Shown here: one piece after another, positions 45,541 through 53,837 of the stretch
Layout: the number at the start of each line of letters is the position of its first letter
How positions within the stretch are numbered: position 1 is the first letter of the stretch
Source: Paraburkholderia monticola
Lineage (GTDB): Bacteria; Pseudomonadota; Gammaproteobacteria; Burkholderiales; Burkholderiaceae
Assembly: GCF_001580545.1 (NCBI RefSeq)
Contig: NZ_LRBG01000037.1
Coordinates: 248,001-312,000, forward strand
Direction of reading: 5' to 3'
DNA length: 64,000 nt
Translations under genes and position numbers: made by a program
Notes under the pieces: model-generated
The model's database searches: none
Seen by the model: only the letters and a program-made list of their open reading frames with translations
What the model was told of the DNA's origin: nothing

Positions 45541-46335
45541 TCATGTCCGTTTCGGCCGCTGCGCATTGGTCTGCCCGACCATGGCCTGCGCAACGATGTC
45601 GTTCCGGTCGATGACGGTCGACGCGCCAGCCCTTTGGAGCAACATTCTGCGCAGATCACTTTCACCTGACACCACGATCTGGAGCCCCGGGTTGAGCATG
45701 TGCGCCACCAGCGTGATCTCCAGATTGCTGTTCGGATCGGGGCCGGTCACGAACAGTGCACTCGCGGTACTCAGCTTGGCACGCTCGAGTACGTCGTCGA
45801 ACGAATTCTGATCTCCCAGGATGACCATGTATCCCAGTCCGGACGCTTTTTCGGCCTGCTTTACGTCGGTTTCCAGCACGAGCACGGTCGCTCCCGTATC
45901 TCGCAGACGGGCGGCGACCAGGTGGCCGACCGAACCAAACGGGCAGACCGCGACATGGTTGGTCAGCGTTTCCAGCTTGTGCTCCATTGCCCTGTTCTCC
46001 CAGAAAACCATCACGTCGTCGCCCGACAGCATCCCGGTCAACTGGCGCAACGCATAACCGGCAACTACCACCGTTGCAAGTATGGCGACGAGCATGAATA
46101 CCTTCTGGTCCGGATTGAAGTCCGAAAAATCGCCCAAGGTCGTGACAAGATTGACCGCATCCCAGAAGGCCGTAAACATTTTTGTGGTCAACGGCGCATC
46201 AGAATGGTCGAGCAACCCAATCCCCAGCGTCGATCCCAGCAGCACCATAAACAGCAGGGCAACCGCCAGGTGCGCGCGGCGCCGCCATTCCTTGATACGC
46301 AGCCCGCCAAGCCGGGGTTCTTCGATCCGGTACAT
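45541..46335 (-). CDS. K+ channel-like protein with TrkA-N (RCK) domain
   Basis: A 264-residue protein. TM1 (AHLAVALLFMVLLGSTLGIG), a re-entrant pore helix with VTTLGDFSDF, TM2 (VFMLVAILATVVVAGYA) and a cytoplasmic Rossmann RCK domain (HVAVCPFGSVGHLVAARL, VILGDQNSFDDVL) give the architecture of a two-helix K+ channel. The selectivity filter TLGDF departs from TVGYG, and the nucleotide loop FGSVG lacks one glycine. Ion preference is uncertain. It probably senses redox or NAD and responds at the membrane. Confidence 0.85.
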   Translation of the reverse strand: MYRIEEPRLGGLRIKEWRRRAHLAVALLFMVLLGSTLGIGLLDHSDAPLTTKMFTAFWDAVNLVTTLGDFSDFNPDQKVFMLVAILATVVVAGYALRQLTGMLSGDDVMVFWENRAMEHKLETLTNHVAVCPFGSVGHLVAARLRDTGATVLVLETDVKQAEKASGLGYMVILGDQNSFDDVLERAKLSTASALFVTGPDPNSNLEITLVAHMLNPGLQIVVSGESDLRRMLLQRAGASTVIDRNDIVAQAMVGQTNAQRPKRT

Positions 46336-46634
46336 CCCGATCGTTCCTCGAATCCGTTCTTCGAATCGCAGTTCGAATTGCTCGGTGGAAGCACACTCTC
46401 CACCCCGTCCTACGTTCTCGATTACATCATGTCATTCCCGCACAAGCGCAACTGGACCCTGGTCCCGCGCGTAGACGCGTCATGGAGCGCATCCGAGCGC
46501 GCGTCATCGGCATTTTCAACCGGTGTTTGGCTATCCCCGTTCCGCGCCGTATGCCATGCGGCATTGCTCAGATTGTCTTAGGCACGCCGGAGTGCGACAC
46601 GGCGGAACAAATGCTCCCGCATTTCCTTGCCAGG
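46336..46634. other. intergenic stretch without a gene
   Basis: Upstream region of the channel gene; no other feature recognised. Confidence 0.4.
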
Positions 46635-46662
46635 CCCATGGGTCCGCTTGCGAACCCATGGG
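46635..46662 (-). terminator. hairpin beyond PPK2 gene
   Basis: CCCATGGGT and ACCCATGGG arms (9 bp, perfect) with a 10-nt loop, 25 bp after the PPK2 stop on the minus strand. No T-tract, so terminator function is only probable. Confidence 0.5.
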
Positions 46663-46686
46663 GCGAGCCGACCGGTGAGGAGAGGT

Positions 46687-47568
46687 CTAGCGGTCAGATT
46701 TGGCCTTTGGCTTCGCAGGCGATTTTCGGGTGTGTTCCTCGCTGGCATGCGCGGCGACGGGCACGAACCTGTACGGATAGTCCGGTTCGCGGTAGTCTCC
46801 CGGGTTCTGCCGCTGCGGCAATTTCACGTGTTCTCGCGGCACGCTCTCGTAAGGCACCTTGCTAAGCAGGTGGCTGATGATGTCCAGCCGGGCACGCTTT
46901 TTGTCGTCCGAGCGTACGACGTACCATGGTGAAAATTCGGTGTCAGTCTTCGCGAACATTTCGTCACGCGCCTTCGAATAGTCGTACCAGCGCCGAAATG
47001 ATTCGAGGTCCATCGGCGAGAGCTTCCAGACCTTGCGCTCATCGTGAATGCGGGCTTCGAGGCGCCGGGTCTGCTCCTCGGGGCTCACCTCCAGCCAGTA
47101 CTTGACCAGGATAACACCCGAATCAATGACGGCCCGCTCGACGAGCGGCGTCGCAAACAGGAACTCCTGCACTTCGCGCTCTGTGCAGAACCCCATCACG
47201 CGCTCAACGCCCGCGCGGTTGTACCAGCTGCGGTCGAAAATCACCACCTCGCCGGCCGCCGGCAGGTGCGGAACATAGCGTTGTATGTACATCTGGCTCT
47301 TTTCGCGGTCGGTGGGCGCGGGCAGCGCGATCACCCGGAAAATGCGCGGGCTAACCCGCTCGGTGATCGCCTTGATTGTGCCGCCCTTGCCCGCGCCGTC
47401 GCGCCCCTCGAACACGATGCAGATCTTCGCGCCGCTATGCACGACCCATTCCTGCATCTTGACCAATTCGCCGTGGAGCCGGCGCAGCTCCTTCAGGTAC
47501 GTGTTGTTGCCGAGCTTGCCCCTGGGCTTCGAATCGCCGTTCTTCGCTTCTTTCGGAGTGTCGTACAT
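46687..47568 (-). CDS. ppk2: polyphosphate kinase 2
   Basis: A 293-residue PPK2 (nucleoside phosphate transfer from polyphosphate). Walker A is GRDGAGKGG at 55-63, the lid RxxPxP-like region is ALPAPTDREKSQMYIQRY, and Walker B is VIFDRSWYNRAGVERVMGF at 109-127. The single-domain length fits class I PPK2 enzymes, which phosphorylate NDP or ADP. It gives an energy reserve when respiration is limited. It lies minus-strand of an FNR box, but the box geometry fits plus-strand transcription better. Confidence 0.93.
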   Translation of the reverse strand: MYDTPKEAKNGDSKPRGKLGNNTYLKELRRLHGELVKMQEWVVHSGAKICIVFEGRDGAGKGGTIKAITERVSPRIFRVIALPAPTDREKSQMYIQRYVPHLPAAGEVVIFDRSWYNRAGVERVMGFCTEREVQEFLFATPLVERAVIDSGVILVKYWLEVSPEEQTRRLEARIHDERKVWKLSPMDLESFRRWYDYSKARDEMFAKTDTEFSPWYVVRSDDKKRARLDIISHLLSKVPYESVPREHVKLPQRQNPGDYREPDYPYRFVPVAAHASEEHTRKSPAKPKAKSDR

Positions 47569-47798
47569 TGCTTCTCTCCTGAAAATGCGCCTATCCCGCG
47601 CATCTGCGCACCCTATCGCAATCGCGTCGTCCCCAAGCGACCGGCGACAGCGACGTAGAACCAGATCAACCCGATTACATCGTATGAGACGGGCGCCACG
47701 AGCCTGCCAAACGCCGGCATGTACCCAGCGAGCGCTGCTTTCTCTCTCACATTCCGCTGGTTTGGTTTGCAGGTTGTCACATGACCGAATTGAATTGA

Positions 47799-47812
47799 TT
47801 GATATAAATCAA
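47799..47812 (+). promoter_or_regulatory. perfect FNR/Anr-type box
   Basis: TTGAT-ataa-ATCAA matches the FNR/Anr consensus in all ten positions. On the plus strand TATACA at 47834-47839 gives a start near 47846, placing the box at about -41 (class II). On the minus strand no matching -10 is seen for PPK2, 230 bp away. The plus-strand target appears decayed. Confidence 0.8.
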
Positions 47813-47949
47813 ACGCTTCACGACGCCCAGACCTATACATCGCGAGCCTGGTCGACTGAACCGTGCCTCCCGAATTCTCCGGAGCAAGTAAAGGCTGCTA
47901 CAAGAGGCCTGCAACCACGGTGCTCAGGTTTGCCGACGAGATCGGGTAG

Positions 47950-48235
47950 ATGTACCTCGGCTCTTCTTTACCATTGGCAGTGGCGTGCGTGACGGACGAG
48001 GCGGTACGTCGGGTGCAGGACGAAGCGTCCACTACACGGCGCGACCTGGACGCGCTGATCGTCGATGCCCATCGTCAGCTCGAAGGCAATGGTCGGTGCG
48101 CTCAGTCGCGCTTACGGACGTTGTTCGCACGGTGCGCCAGGTGGAGACTCTGCTCGCCTCGCTAAATGGTCTGGCCGAGCTGCGCTCGCAGTTCCGCGGC
48201 GACCTCGAAAGCCGTCCTGCGCGGGAGGTCCAGAC
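47950..48235 (+). pseudogene. decayed gene downstream of an FNR box
   Basis: Two plus-strand frames carry protein-like helical runs: VTDEAVRRVQDEASTTRRDL then DALIVDAHRQLEGNG in one, and VRTVRQVETLLASLNGLAEL then RSQFRGDLESRPAREVQ in the next. A single frameshift near 48090 would join them. The family is not recognised. Low confidence that this was once a gene. Confidence 0.3.
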
Positions 48236-48475
48236 ATGCTGCAGACGGTCGGTGCGCACATTGCAGCGCCGCAGAACACCGTGCTGCGACCCTGAGGAAA
48301 TCACCTCTCCGGGCATAAATGCGCGGCAGTTCTGCCATAGCCGCGCTCGATGCCGGGCAAGTCGCGGATGGTCGATTCAATGGAACAGGGCATCGATTGC
48401 CTCGTCAGGTCGTGATCTCCGGAGCGGGACGGCGGCGCATCAGCGCACGCGCGACTGGCCTACGGCGGCTCCCGC

Positions 48476-49321
48476 TCATGCGGCGTCCGTCTTGCGGGTT
48501 GTCAGCGGCGGTAGCGCGTCGAAGCGTCCCTGTCGTTTTCCATGCCAGGCCGAAATTGCCTCGGCAATATCCTGGGTATCGAAGATGGCGCTCTGCAGCA
48601 ACGCCATATGTCGCAAAGATTCGGACGTACTATGATCGCGCGCGAAGTTGATCGCAGCCTTGCACCCGGCAACAGCCAACGGTGACTTTGACGCGATGGT
48701 TCGGGCCAGTTCCATCGCGTGTCGGAGCAGCGCCTCGGCATCGGGCAACACCGCATTCACCAGGCCGACTGCCAATGCACGCTCGGCGCTCAACCGCTCA
48801 CTGGTGTAGGCCATCTGGCGAGCCACGCCGGCGGGAATGATCTTCGGCAGGCGCTGGAGCACACCGAGGTCAGCCGTCATGCCGATCTGGGTTTCCTGTA
48901 GGGCGAAGAATGCATCGGTCGTGCAAGTGCGAATGTCGCAGGCGACGGCGAGATCGAGGCCCGCGCCGATGCAGCCGCCCTGAATTGCGCAGATGACGGG
49001 AAACCGGAGCTGATCGAGCGTATCCAGGCAATCCATCAGATTCGTCAACGCGTGCTGGAAGCCCGATCGGGCCCTTGGACTGCTGTTGTCAAACCCATCC
49101 GTCGTGCCGGTGAACACGTCGAGCGCCATGCCGGCCGAAAAATGCTTTCCGGTGGAACTGATGACGAGGGCACGGGTGCCGCCCACGTCATCGAGCGCAA
49201 GCACGGTGTCACGCAACCCGGTGAAGAAGGCCGGGCCCATCGTATTGAGCCGGTCGGAGCGGTTAAGCTGGAGATGTGCGATGCCGGATTCGCTGCTGAT
49301 GTGAAAGTATTCGTTATGCAT
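48476..49321 (-). CDS. crotonase / enoyl-CoA hydratase family protein
   Basis: A 281-residue crotonase-fold protein. It has STGKHFSAGMALDVF (first oxyanion loop) and QGGCIGAGLDLAVACDIRTC (second loop), with ALQETQIGMTADLG where dienoyl-CoA isomerases carry catalytic acids. E-T-x-I-G-M-x-x-D-L-G resembles delta3,5-delta2,4-dienoyl-CoA isomerase, making isomerase activity more likely than hydratase. ATG 49321 is used, since 19 upstream codons are not family-like. It lies downstream of the pta-ackA-fabI block on the same strand. Confidence 0.88.
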   Translation of the reverse strand: MHNEYFHISSESGIAHLQLNRSDRLNTMGPAFFTGLRDTVLALDDVGGTRALVISSTGKHFSAGMALDVFTGTTDGFDNSSPRARSGFQHALTNLMDCLDTLDQLRFPVICAIQGGCIGAGLDLAVACDIRTCTTDAFFALQETQIGMTADLGVLQRLPKIIPAGVARQMAYTSERLSAERALAVGLVNAVLPDAEALLRHAMELARTIASKSPLAVAGCKAAINFARDHSTSESLRHMALLQSAIFDTQDIAEAISAWHGKRQGRFDALPPLTTRKTDAA

Positions 49322-49554
49322 GGATAGTCTCGGGAAGTCTGTCGTGAGTCTGCGGTGATTTTTCCAGTCAGTAGCCAATAGACGACTGATGCGATTCGAG
49401 TTCCCTGATTCGCCCAGCCAGTTGCGTTGCCGAATGCTGATACGCTAACCAGTTGGGGGGCAAACCATCGGACGCCAAAACATCCGGATGCACCAGCAAC
49501 GCGCCGACAGCCGTTCTATGCCGAACGTGGGCGCCGCAAGTGTTCGTGGCGTCG

Positions 49555-50515
49555 TCAGATCAAGAACTTTCTCTCCTCATCGACCGTGCACGGCGCCGGC
49601 AGTAGATTGGAGCGGGCAAATTTCACCAGCGCAAACGCCCGCATGGCACCCGCTGTTTCTGGGACGCTCGCGAGCCTCAATTCGATCGTTGTGCCCTCGC
49701 GGGCGTACCCGTTTTCCGCGATCACATTCATGCGATCGAGCCGCAGTTCCCTCTTGAGTACATGCAGGTGATCCGCGGGCGAATTGAGCACATCAGCGAT
49801 GATGTTCAGCCGGCGGTCGATCGCCTCGGTCGCGAGTCCCAGACGCGCCATCTCCGCGTCGTTTTTTATCATCTGCGCATGCAGGCGCGCCACATCCACG
49901 AGACCGGACAATGGCTCCGCACCCAATACGGCGCTCATCCCGCTGCCCTGACGCTGCAGAAGTGCCAGGCGCGTCTTGAGCAGCGCGCGCTCCTGCTCGA
50001 GCTCACCGCGTCGCGACAGGTCCGCACCTATTCGTTCGAGGGCCACGAGCACGAGCTGATCCACGACACGGCACACGATCTCCTCTCGAAGCGTGTGCTC
50101 CGTGTTGGCGCACACCCGTGCCCGGTGATTGCTGAAGCTCGCGGTGGTTCGCTGTACGTCGGCGCACCACGGTCGATCCATGTTGCGCGACGCCGAATGT
50201 CCGCCGTTCGGTCATCGCCACACCGAGCACGGCGAAGGCCTCGTTTGCCACGGGGTTGACATCGAAATGAGTACGCAGTTCAGTCGAATGACTCAAGACA
50301 CGCGGCACGTCTTCCGGCGTTGCGAAAAAGGCCTGAATATACGGGTCCGTCGTCCAGGCGGATGCGCTCGCCTCGCGCGCCGGCGGCATGTCGTCTACCA
50401 ATGCCCCGACATAGTCGAGCGAAGTCCTGACCGCCGCCGCGAGGCGCTCATGACAGCGCTGGGCGAGCCGCAACGGCGGAGTCAGTTTTGCAATGCGCTC
50501 GATGGCCTCACTCAA
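49555..50515 (-). pseudogene. conserved hypothetical gene with a frameshift
   Basis: The N-terminal part (from ATG 50515: MSEAIERIAKLTPPLRLAQR ... RRTFGVAQHGSTV) and the C-terminal part (DVQRTTASFSNHRARVCAN ... VDEERKFLI, stop 49555) lie in different frames. They join near 50165 if one base is removed. Together they would give about 319 residues, mostly helical with a coiled-coil-like EQERALLKTRLALLQRQG. Family unrecognised. The position in the pta-ackA-fabI operon suggests a regulatory or accessory protein. It could be a sequencing error rather than a real lesion. Confidence 0.7.
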
Positions 50516-50599
50516 CTGTGCGGAATCCCGGGCACGCTTCCGATGTACCCTCGCGATGAAATAGCCTGGCCAGAATGCTCATGGGCGCCTCTTCCCGAC

Positions 50600-50854
50600 T
50601 CAATGCTCCCTATCCCGCAGGATCTGCGCACTGATCGTGTGGTCCTTCCAGAACATGTTGTGGATCCTCGACTGGAGCAGGTTTAGTGCCTCTGAAGAGA
50701 GATTGTTGAACCTGAGCAGCGCGAGGGGTCGTCCGATTCCCTCGGGCACGCGCTCGATCGAATCGAACGACGGGAATCCGTACCTCTGCAGGAACTCACT
50801 GATTTCCTCGTCCGCGACGCTTTCATCGACATTACCCAGTAAAAGCTCAGCCAT
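50600..50854 (-). CDS. RRM-type RNA-binding protein
   Basis: An 84-residue single RNA-recognition-motif protein. LLLGNVDES (RNP2-like), EISEFLQRYGFPSF and PLALLRFNNL (RNP1 position, weakly conserved) give the beta-alpha-beta pattern. It ends in DHTISAQILRDREH. AGAGGA precedes ATG 50854. It follows fabI by 23 bp on the same strand and is probably co-transcribed. It may act in post-transcriptional control under low oxygen. RNA binding is inferred. Confidence 0.7.
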   Translation of the reverse strand: MAELLLGNVDESVADEEISEFLQRYGFPSFDSIERVPEGIGRPLALLRFNNLSSEALNLLQSRIHNMFWKDHTISAQILRDREH

Positions 50855-50877
50855 GGTGTTTCCTCTCAGAAGCCAAA

Positions 50878-51667
50878 TCAGGCCATGATGTTGACGCCGC
50901 CGTCGACATACAGCGTTTCGCCGGAAACCCGCCGCGCGTAGGGCGTGGCGAGAAACGCGCAGGTGTAGCCGACGTCCATGATGTCAACCAGCTCGCCGAG
51001 CGGCGCGCGCGGCCGCCTCGTTGAGGAGCAGGTCGAAGTCCTTGAGGCCGGAGGCCGCCCGCGTCTTGAGCGGACCCGGCGAAACCGCATGTACGCGAAT
51101 GCCCTTTGGTCCGAGCTCATAGGCGAGGTAGCGCGCGCAGGCTTCGAGCGCGGCCTTCACTGGCCCCATCACGCTATAGTTCGGCACGACCTTGTTGGCA
51201 CCGTAATAGCTCATCGTGAGCAGCGTGCCGCCCTGGTCCATGAGCGGCGCGGCAAGCGCCGCCATGCGCACGAACGAATGACACGAAATGTCCATCGCGC
51301 GTGCAAAGCCCTCGCCCGAGCACTGCAGCAGCCCGCCTTGCAGGTCGTCTTTCGGTGCCCACGCGATGGAGTGAAGCAGGATGTCGAGCCGTCCCCAGCG
51401 CTGCCGGATCTCCTCGAATACAGCCTCAAGCTGCGCCGCGTTGCCGACGTCGAGCGGCAGGAACAGCTGTGCTTCCAGCTCACTCGCCAACGGCTCGACA
51501 TGCGGCTTTGTTTTTTCCGTGGCGTAGGTAATGGCCAGGTCCGCGCCGAGTTCGCGAAACGCCTTCGCACAACCATATGCAATCGAGTGTTCGTTGGCGA
51601 CGCCGGTGATCAGCGCTTTCATATTGGCAAGTACCGGACGTGCTGCCTCGGCGCGTTCAGGCGACAT
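50878..51667 (-). pseudogene. fabI: enoyl-ACP reductase FabI, frameshifted
   Basis: From ATG 51667 (AAGGAGA six bases before) the frame encodes FabI with ALITGVANEHSIAYG cofactor loop, the Y164-x6-K171 catalytic pair in NYSVMGPVK, and the SPGPLKTRAASGLKDFD substrate loop. It then runs into RAARRAG and stops at 50984. The true C-terminus PLGELVDIMDVGYTCAFLA and ETLYVDGGVNIMA is in another frame, ending at 50878. The break lies in a GCGCGC tract near 51005-51010, where loss of one base explains it. Catalysis would be lost if real, or it may be an assembly error. It sits 12 bp after ackA. Confidence 0.85.
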
Positions 51668-51679
51668 GATGTTTCTCCT

Positions 51680-52858
51680 TCATTCGACGGCTTCGCGCGT
51701 ATGGCGCGCTATCATCAGTTCTTCGTTGGTCGGTATGACCCACACCGGTACCCGACTCGCCGCTGCGGAGATGAGGGGCCCGCCCTTGCCGTTCGCTTCG
51801 GCGTCGAGCTCTGCGCCAAGCCACGCCGCGCGGCGCACCACGCCCTCGCGAATCGCCGCCGCATGCTCGCCGATTCCAGCAGTGAAAACCAGGGCATCGA
51901 CGCCGCCCATGGCCGCGGCAAGCGAGCCGAGCTCGCGCGATATGCGGTACACGTAGAGCTCGATTGCGAAACGGGCGCGAGGATCATCGCTCGCGAGCAG
52001 CGCCCTCATATCGCTCGATACGCCGGATACGCCAAGCAGCCCCGATTGGCGATAGAGCAGATCCTCAACTGCACGCGCGTCCATCCCGAGCTCTTCCATC
52101 AGGTAAAGCACCACGCCCGGGTCCAGGTTGCCGCAGCGCGTGCCCATAGGCAGTCCGTCCACGGCGGTGAAGCCCATCGTGCTCGCTACGCTCCTGCCCG
52201 CTACAAGGGCACACATGCTCGCGCCGTTGCCAAGGTGCGCGACGACGGTGCGTCCGCTTGCCGCCTTCGGCGCGACATCGGGCAACACACTCGCGATGTA
52301 CTCGTAGGACAGCCCATGAAAGCCGTAGCGGCGCACGCCCTGGCCGGTGATCGACGCGGGGAGCGCGAACGCCTGGGCCACCTCGGGTTGCGTGCGATGA
52401 AAAGCCGTGTCGAAGCACGCCACCTGGGGCACATCCGGCTGCAGTTCTTCGAGGATGCGTATGGGCTTCAGGTTGTGCGGCTGATGCAGCGGCGCGAGCG
52501 GCGTAAGCTTCTCAAGCTCGTCCGCGACCGCCAGCGTGACTCGCACCGGTCCGCTGAAGCGCCGCCCGCCGTGCACGACGCGATGGCCGACCGCGACAAG
52601 CTTATGCCCTTCGCGGTGCTCGCTCAGGAACGCGCCAATTTGCTCAAGTCCTTCGCGATGATCCCGCTCGTCGCCGTCGCTCCATTCTCTCGCGTGGTGC
52701 TCGCCGTGGCGGTCGACGGCTTCGAACCGCGCGGTGGCCGTGTACAGGCCGTCGACCTGGCCATGCGCGACCACTTCGAGCGCGTCGCCCTGCTCTTCGA
52801 ATGCGGAGAACTTGATGCTCGACGAGCCTGCATTCAGAACCAGAATCACATCTGCCAT
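51680..52858 (-). CDS. ackA: acetate kinase
   Basis: A 392-residue acetate/propionate kinase (acetyl phosphate plus ADP to acetate plus ATP). LVLNAGSSSIKFS, the ACFDTAFH and GFHGLSYEY segments, MGTRCGNLDPG and FTAGIGEH are all conserved. ATG 52858 starts MADVILVLN; the 32 codons upstream are R/S-rich. It begins 4 bp after the pta stop and ends 12 bp before fabI, a tight operon. With pta it gives substrate-level phosphorylation when oxygen is limiting. Confidence 0.94.
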   Translation of the reverse strand: MADVILVLNAGSSSIKFSAFEEQGDALEVVAHGQVDGLYTATARFEAVDRHGEHHAREWSDGDERDHREGLEQIGAFLSEHREGHKLVAVGHRVVHGGRRFSGPVRVTLAVADELEKLTPLAPLHQPHNLKPIRILEELQPDVPQVACFDTAFHRTQPEVAQAFALPASITGQGVRRYGFHGLSYEYIASVLPDVAPKAASGRTVVAHLGNGASMCALVAGRSVASTMGFTAVDGLPMGTRCGNLDPGVVLYLMEELGMDARAVEDLLYRQSGLLGVSGVSSDMRALLASDDPRARFAIELYVYRISRELGSLAAAMGGVDALVFTAGIGEHAAAIREGVVRRAAWLGAELDAEANGKGGPLISAAASRVPVWVIPTNEELMIARHTREAVE

Positions 52859-52862
52859 GGGG

Positions 52863-53837
52863 TCACCCGACAATCTTTGCGGCTTCGCGCCGCGCGGTGG
52901 CGACGAGCGCCGCCACCGCGCACGACGCGAGCCGCGTAATGAGCGAATCCGCACGGCTCGTCAGGATGATCGGCACGCGCGCGCCAAGCACGATGCCTGC
53001 CGCGTCGGCGCCCGCGAGAAACGACAGGCTCTTGGCAAGCATGTTGCCCGCTTCGAGGTCCGGCACCATGAGAACATTGGCCCGCCCGGCCACAGGCGAA
53101 TTGATCTGCTTGATGCGCGCGGCATCGGGGTTGATGGCGTTATCGAGCGCGAGCGGGCCGTCGACGAGTGCACCCCTGATCTGGCGCCGGTCCACCATCT
53201 TGCAAAGCGCGGCGGCTTCGATGGTCGAGGGCACTTTCGGGTTAACCGTCTCCATTGCCGAAAGGATCGCCACGCGTACCTCCGGAAACTGGAGCGCGTG
53301 CGCCAGGTCGACCGCGTTCTGCAGGATGTCTGCCTTGTCCTCCAGCGTCGGTGCGATGTTCACGGCGGCGTCGGTTACGATCAGCGGGTCCGCGTGCGCG
53401 GGCACGTCCATGACGAAGCAGTGGCTGACGCGCCGACCAGTGCGCAACCCCGCATCGCGCCGGACTACCGCGGCCATCAGCTCGTCGGTGTGAAGGCTGC
53501 CTTTCATCAGCGCTTCGGCCTTGCCCTCGCGCACCAGTTGCGCGGCCGCGGCTGCCGAAGCCTCACTGAACGGCGCGTCGACGATCTGATAACCAATAAT
53601 TGGAAGCTCGCACTCCGCGGCAATCGATTCGATGCGCGCGCGCGGCCCGACGAGGATCGGCACGATCAGACCTTTCCGCGCCGCTTCCACTGCGCTTTCC
53701 AGCGAGCTCCTGTCGCATGGATGGGCGACGGCCGTGGGCATCGGCGCCAGCGTTTGGCAATGGGCAATGAGCCGGTGATACTTCGCGTGTTTGGGTTCCA
53801 TCGATGGTTCCATTACAAAGAAGATGGTCGCGCTCAT
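52863..53837 (-). CDS. pta: phosphate acetyltransferase (Pta/Ptb family)
   Basis: A 324-residue phosphate acyltransferase. PILVGPRARIESIAAE, GKAEALMKGSLHTDELMAA, FVMDVPAHADPLIVTDAAVN, GALVDGPLALDNAINPDAA and VLMVPDLEAGNMLAK are diagnostic. It converts acetyl-CoA (or butyryl-CoA) plus phosphate to acyl phosphate. Length and motifs fit the short single-domain PTA/PTB group. Its ATG overlaps the DUF3141 stop (ATGA), and ackA follows, so the three are translationally coupled. Confidence 0.92.
   Translation of the reverse strand: MSATIFFVMEPSMEPKHAKYHRLIAHCQTLAPMPTAVAHPCDRSSLESAVEAARKGLIVPILVGPRARIESIAAECELPIIGYQIVDAPFSEASAAAAAQLVREGKAEALMKGSLHTDELMAAVVRRDAGLRTGRRVSHCFVMDVPAHADPLIVTDAAVNIAPTLEDKADILQNAVDLAHALQFPEVRVAILSAMETVNPKVPSTIEAAALCKMVDRRQIRGALVDGPLALDNAINPDAARIKQINSPVAGRANVLMVPDLEAGNMLAKSLSFLAGADAAGIVLGARVPIILTSRADSLITRLASCAVAALVATARREAAKIVG

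Noticed and set aside
44882..45544. 220-codon minus-strand open frame
   Set aside because: Composition is R/S-rich with no family likeness, and a DUF2252 remnant reads in a different frame.
47613..47840. 75-residue minus-strand frame with a hydrophobic C-terminus
   Set aside because: Its start lies across the FNR box promoter and there is no ribosome site; the hydrophobic run is short.
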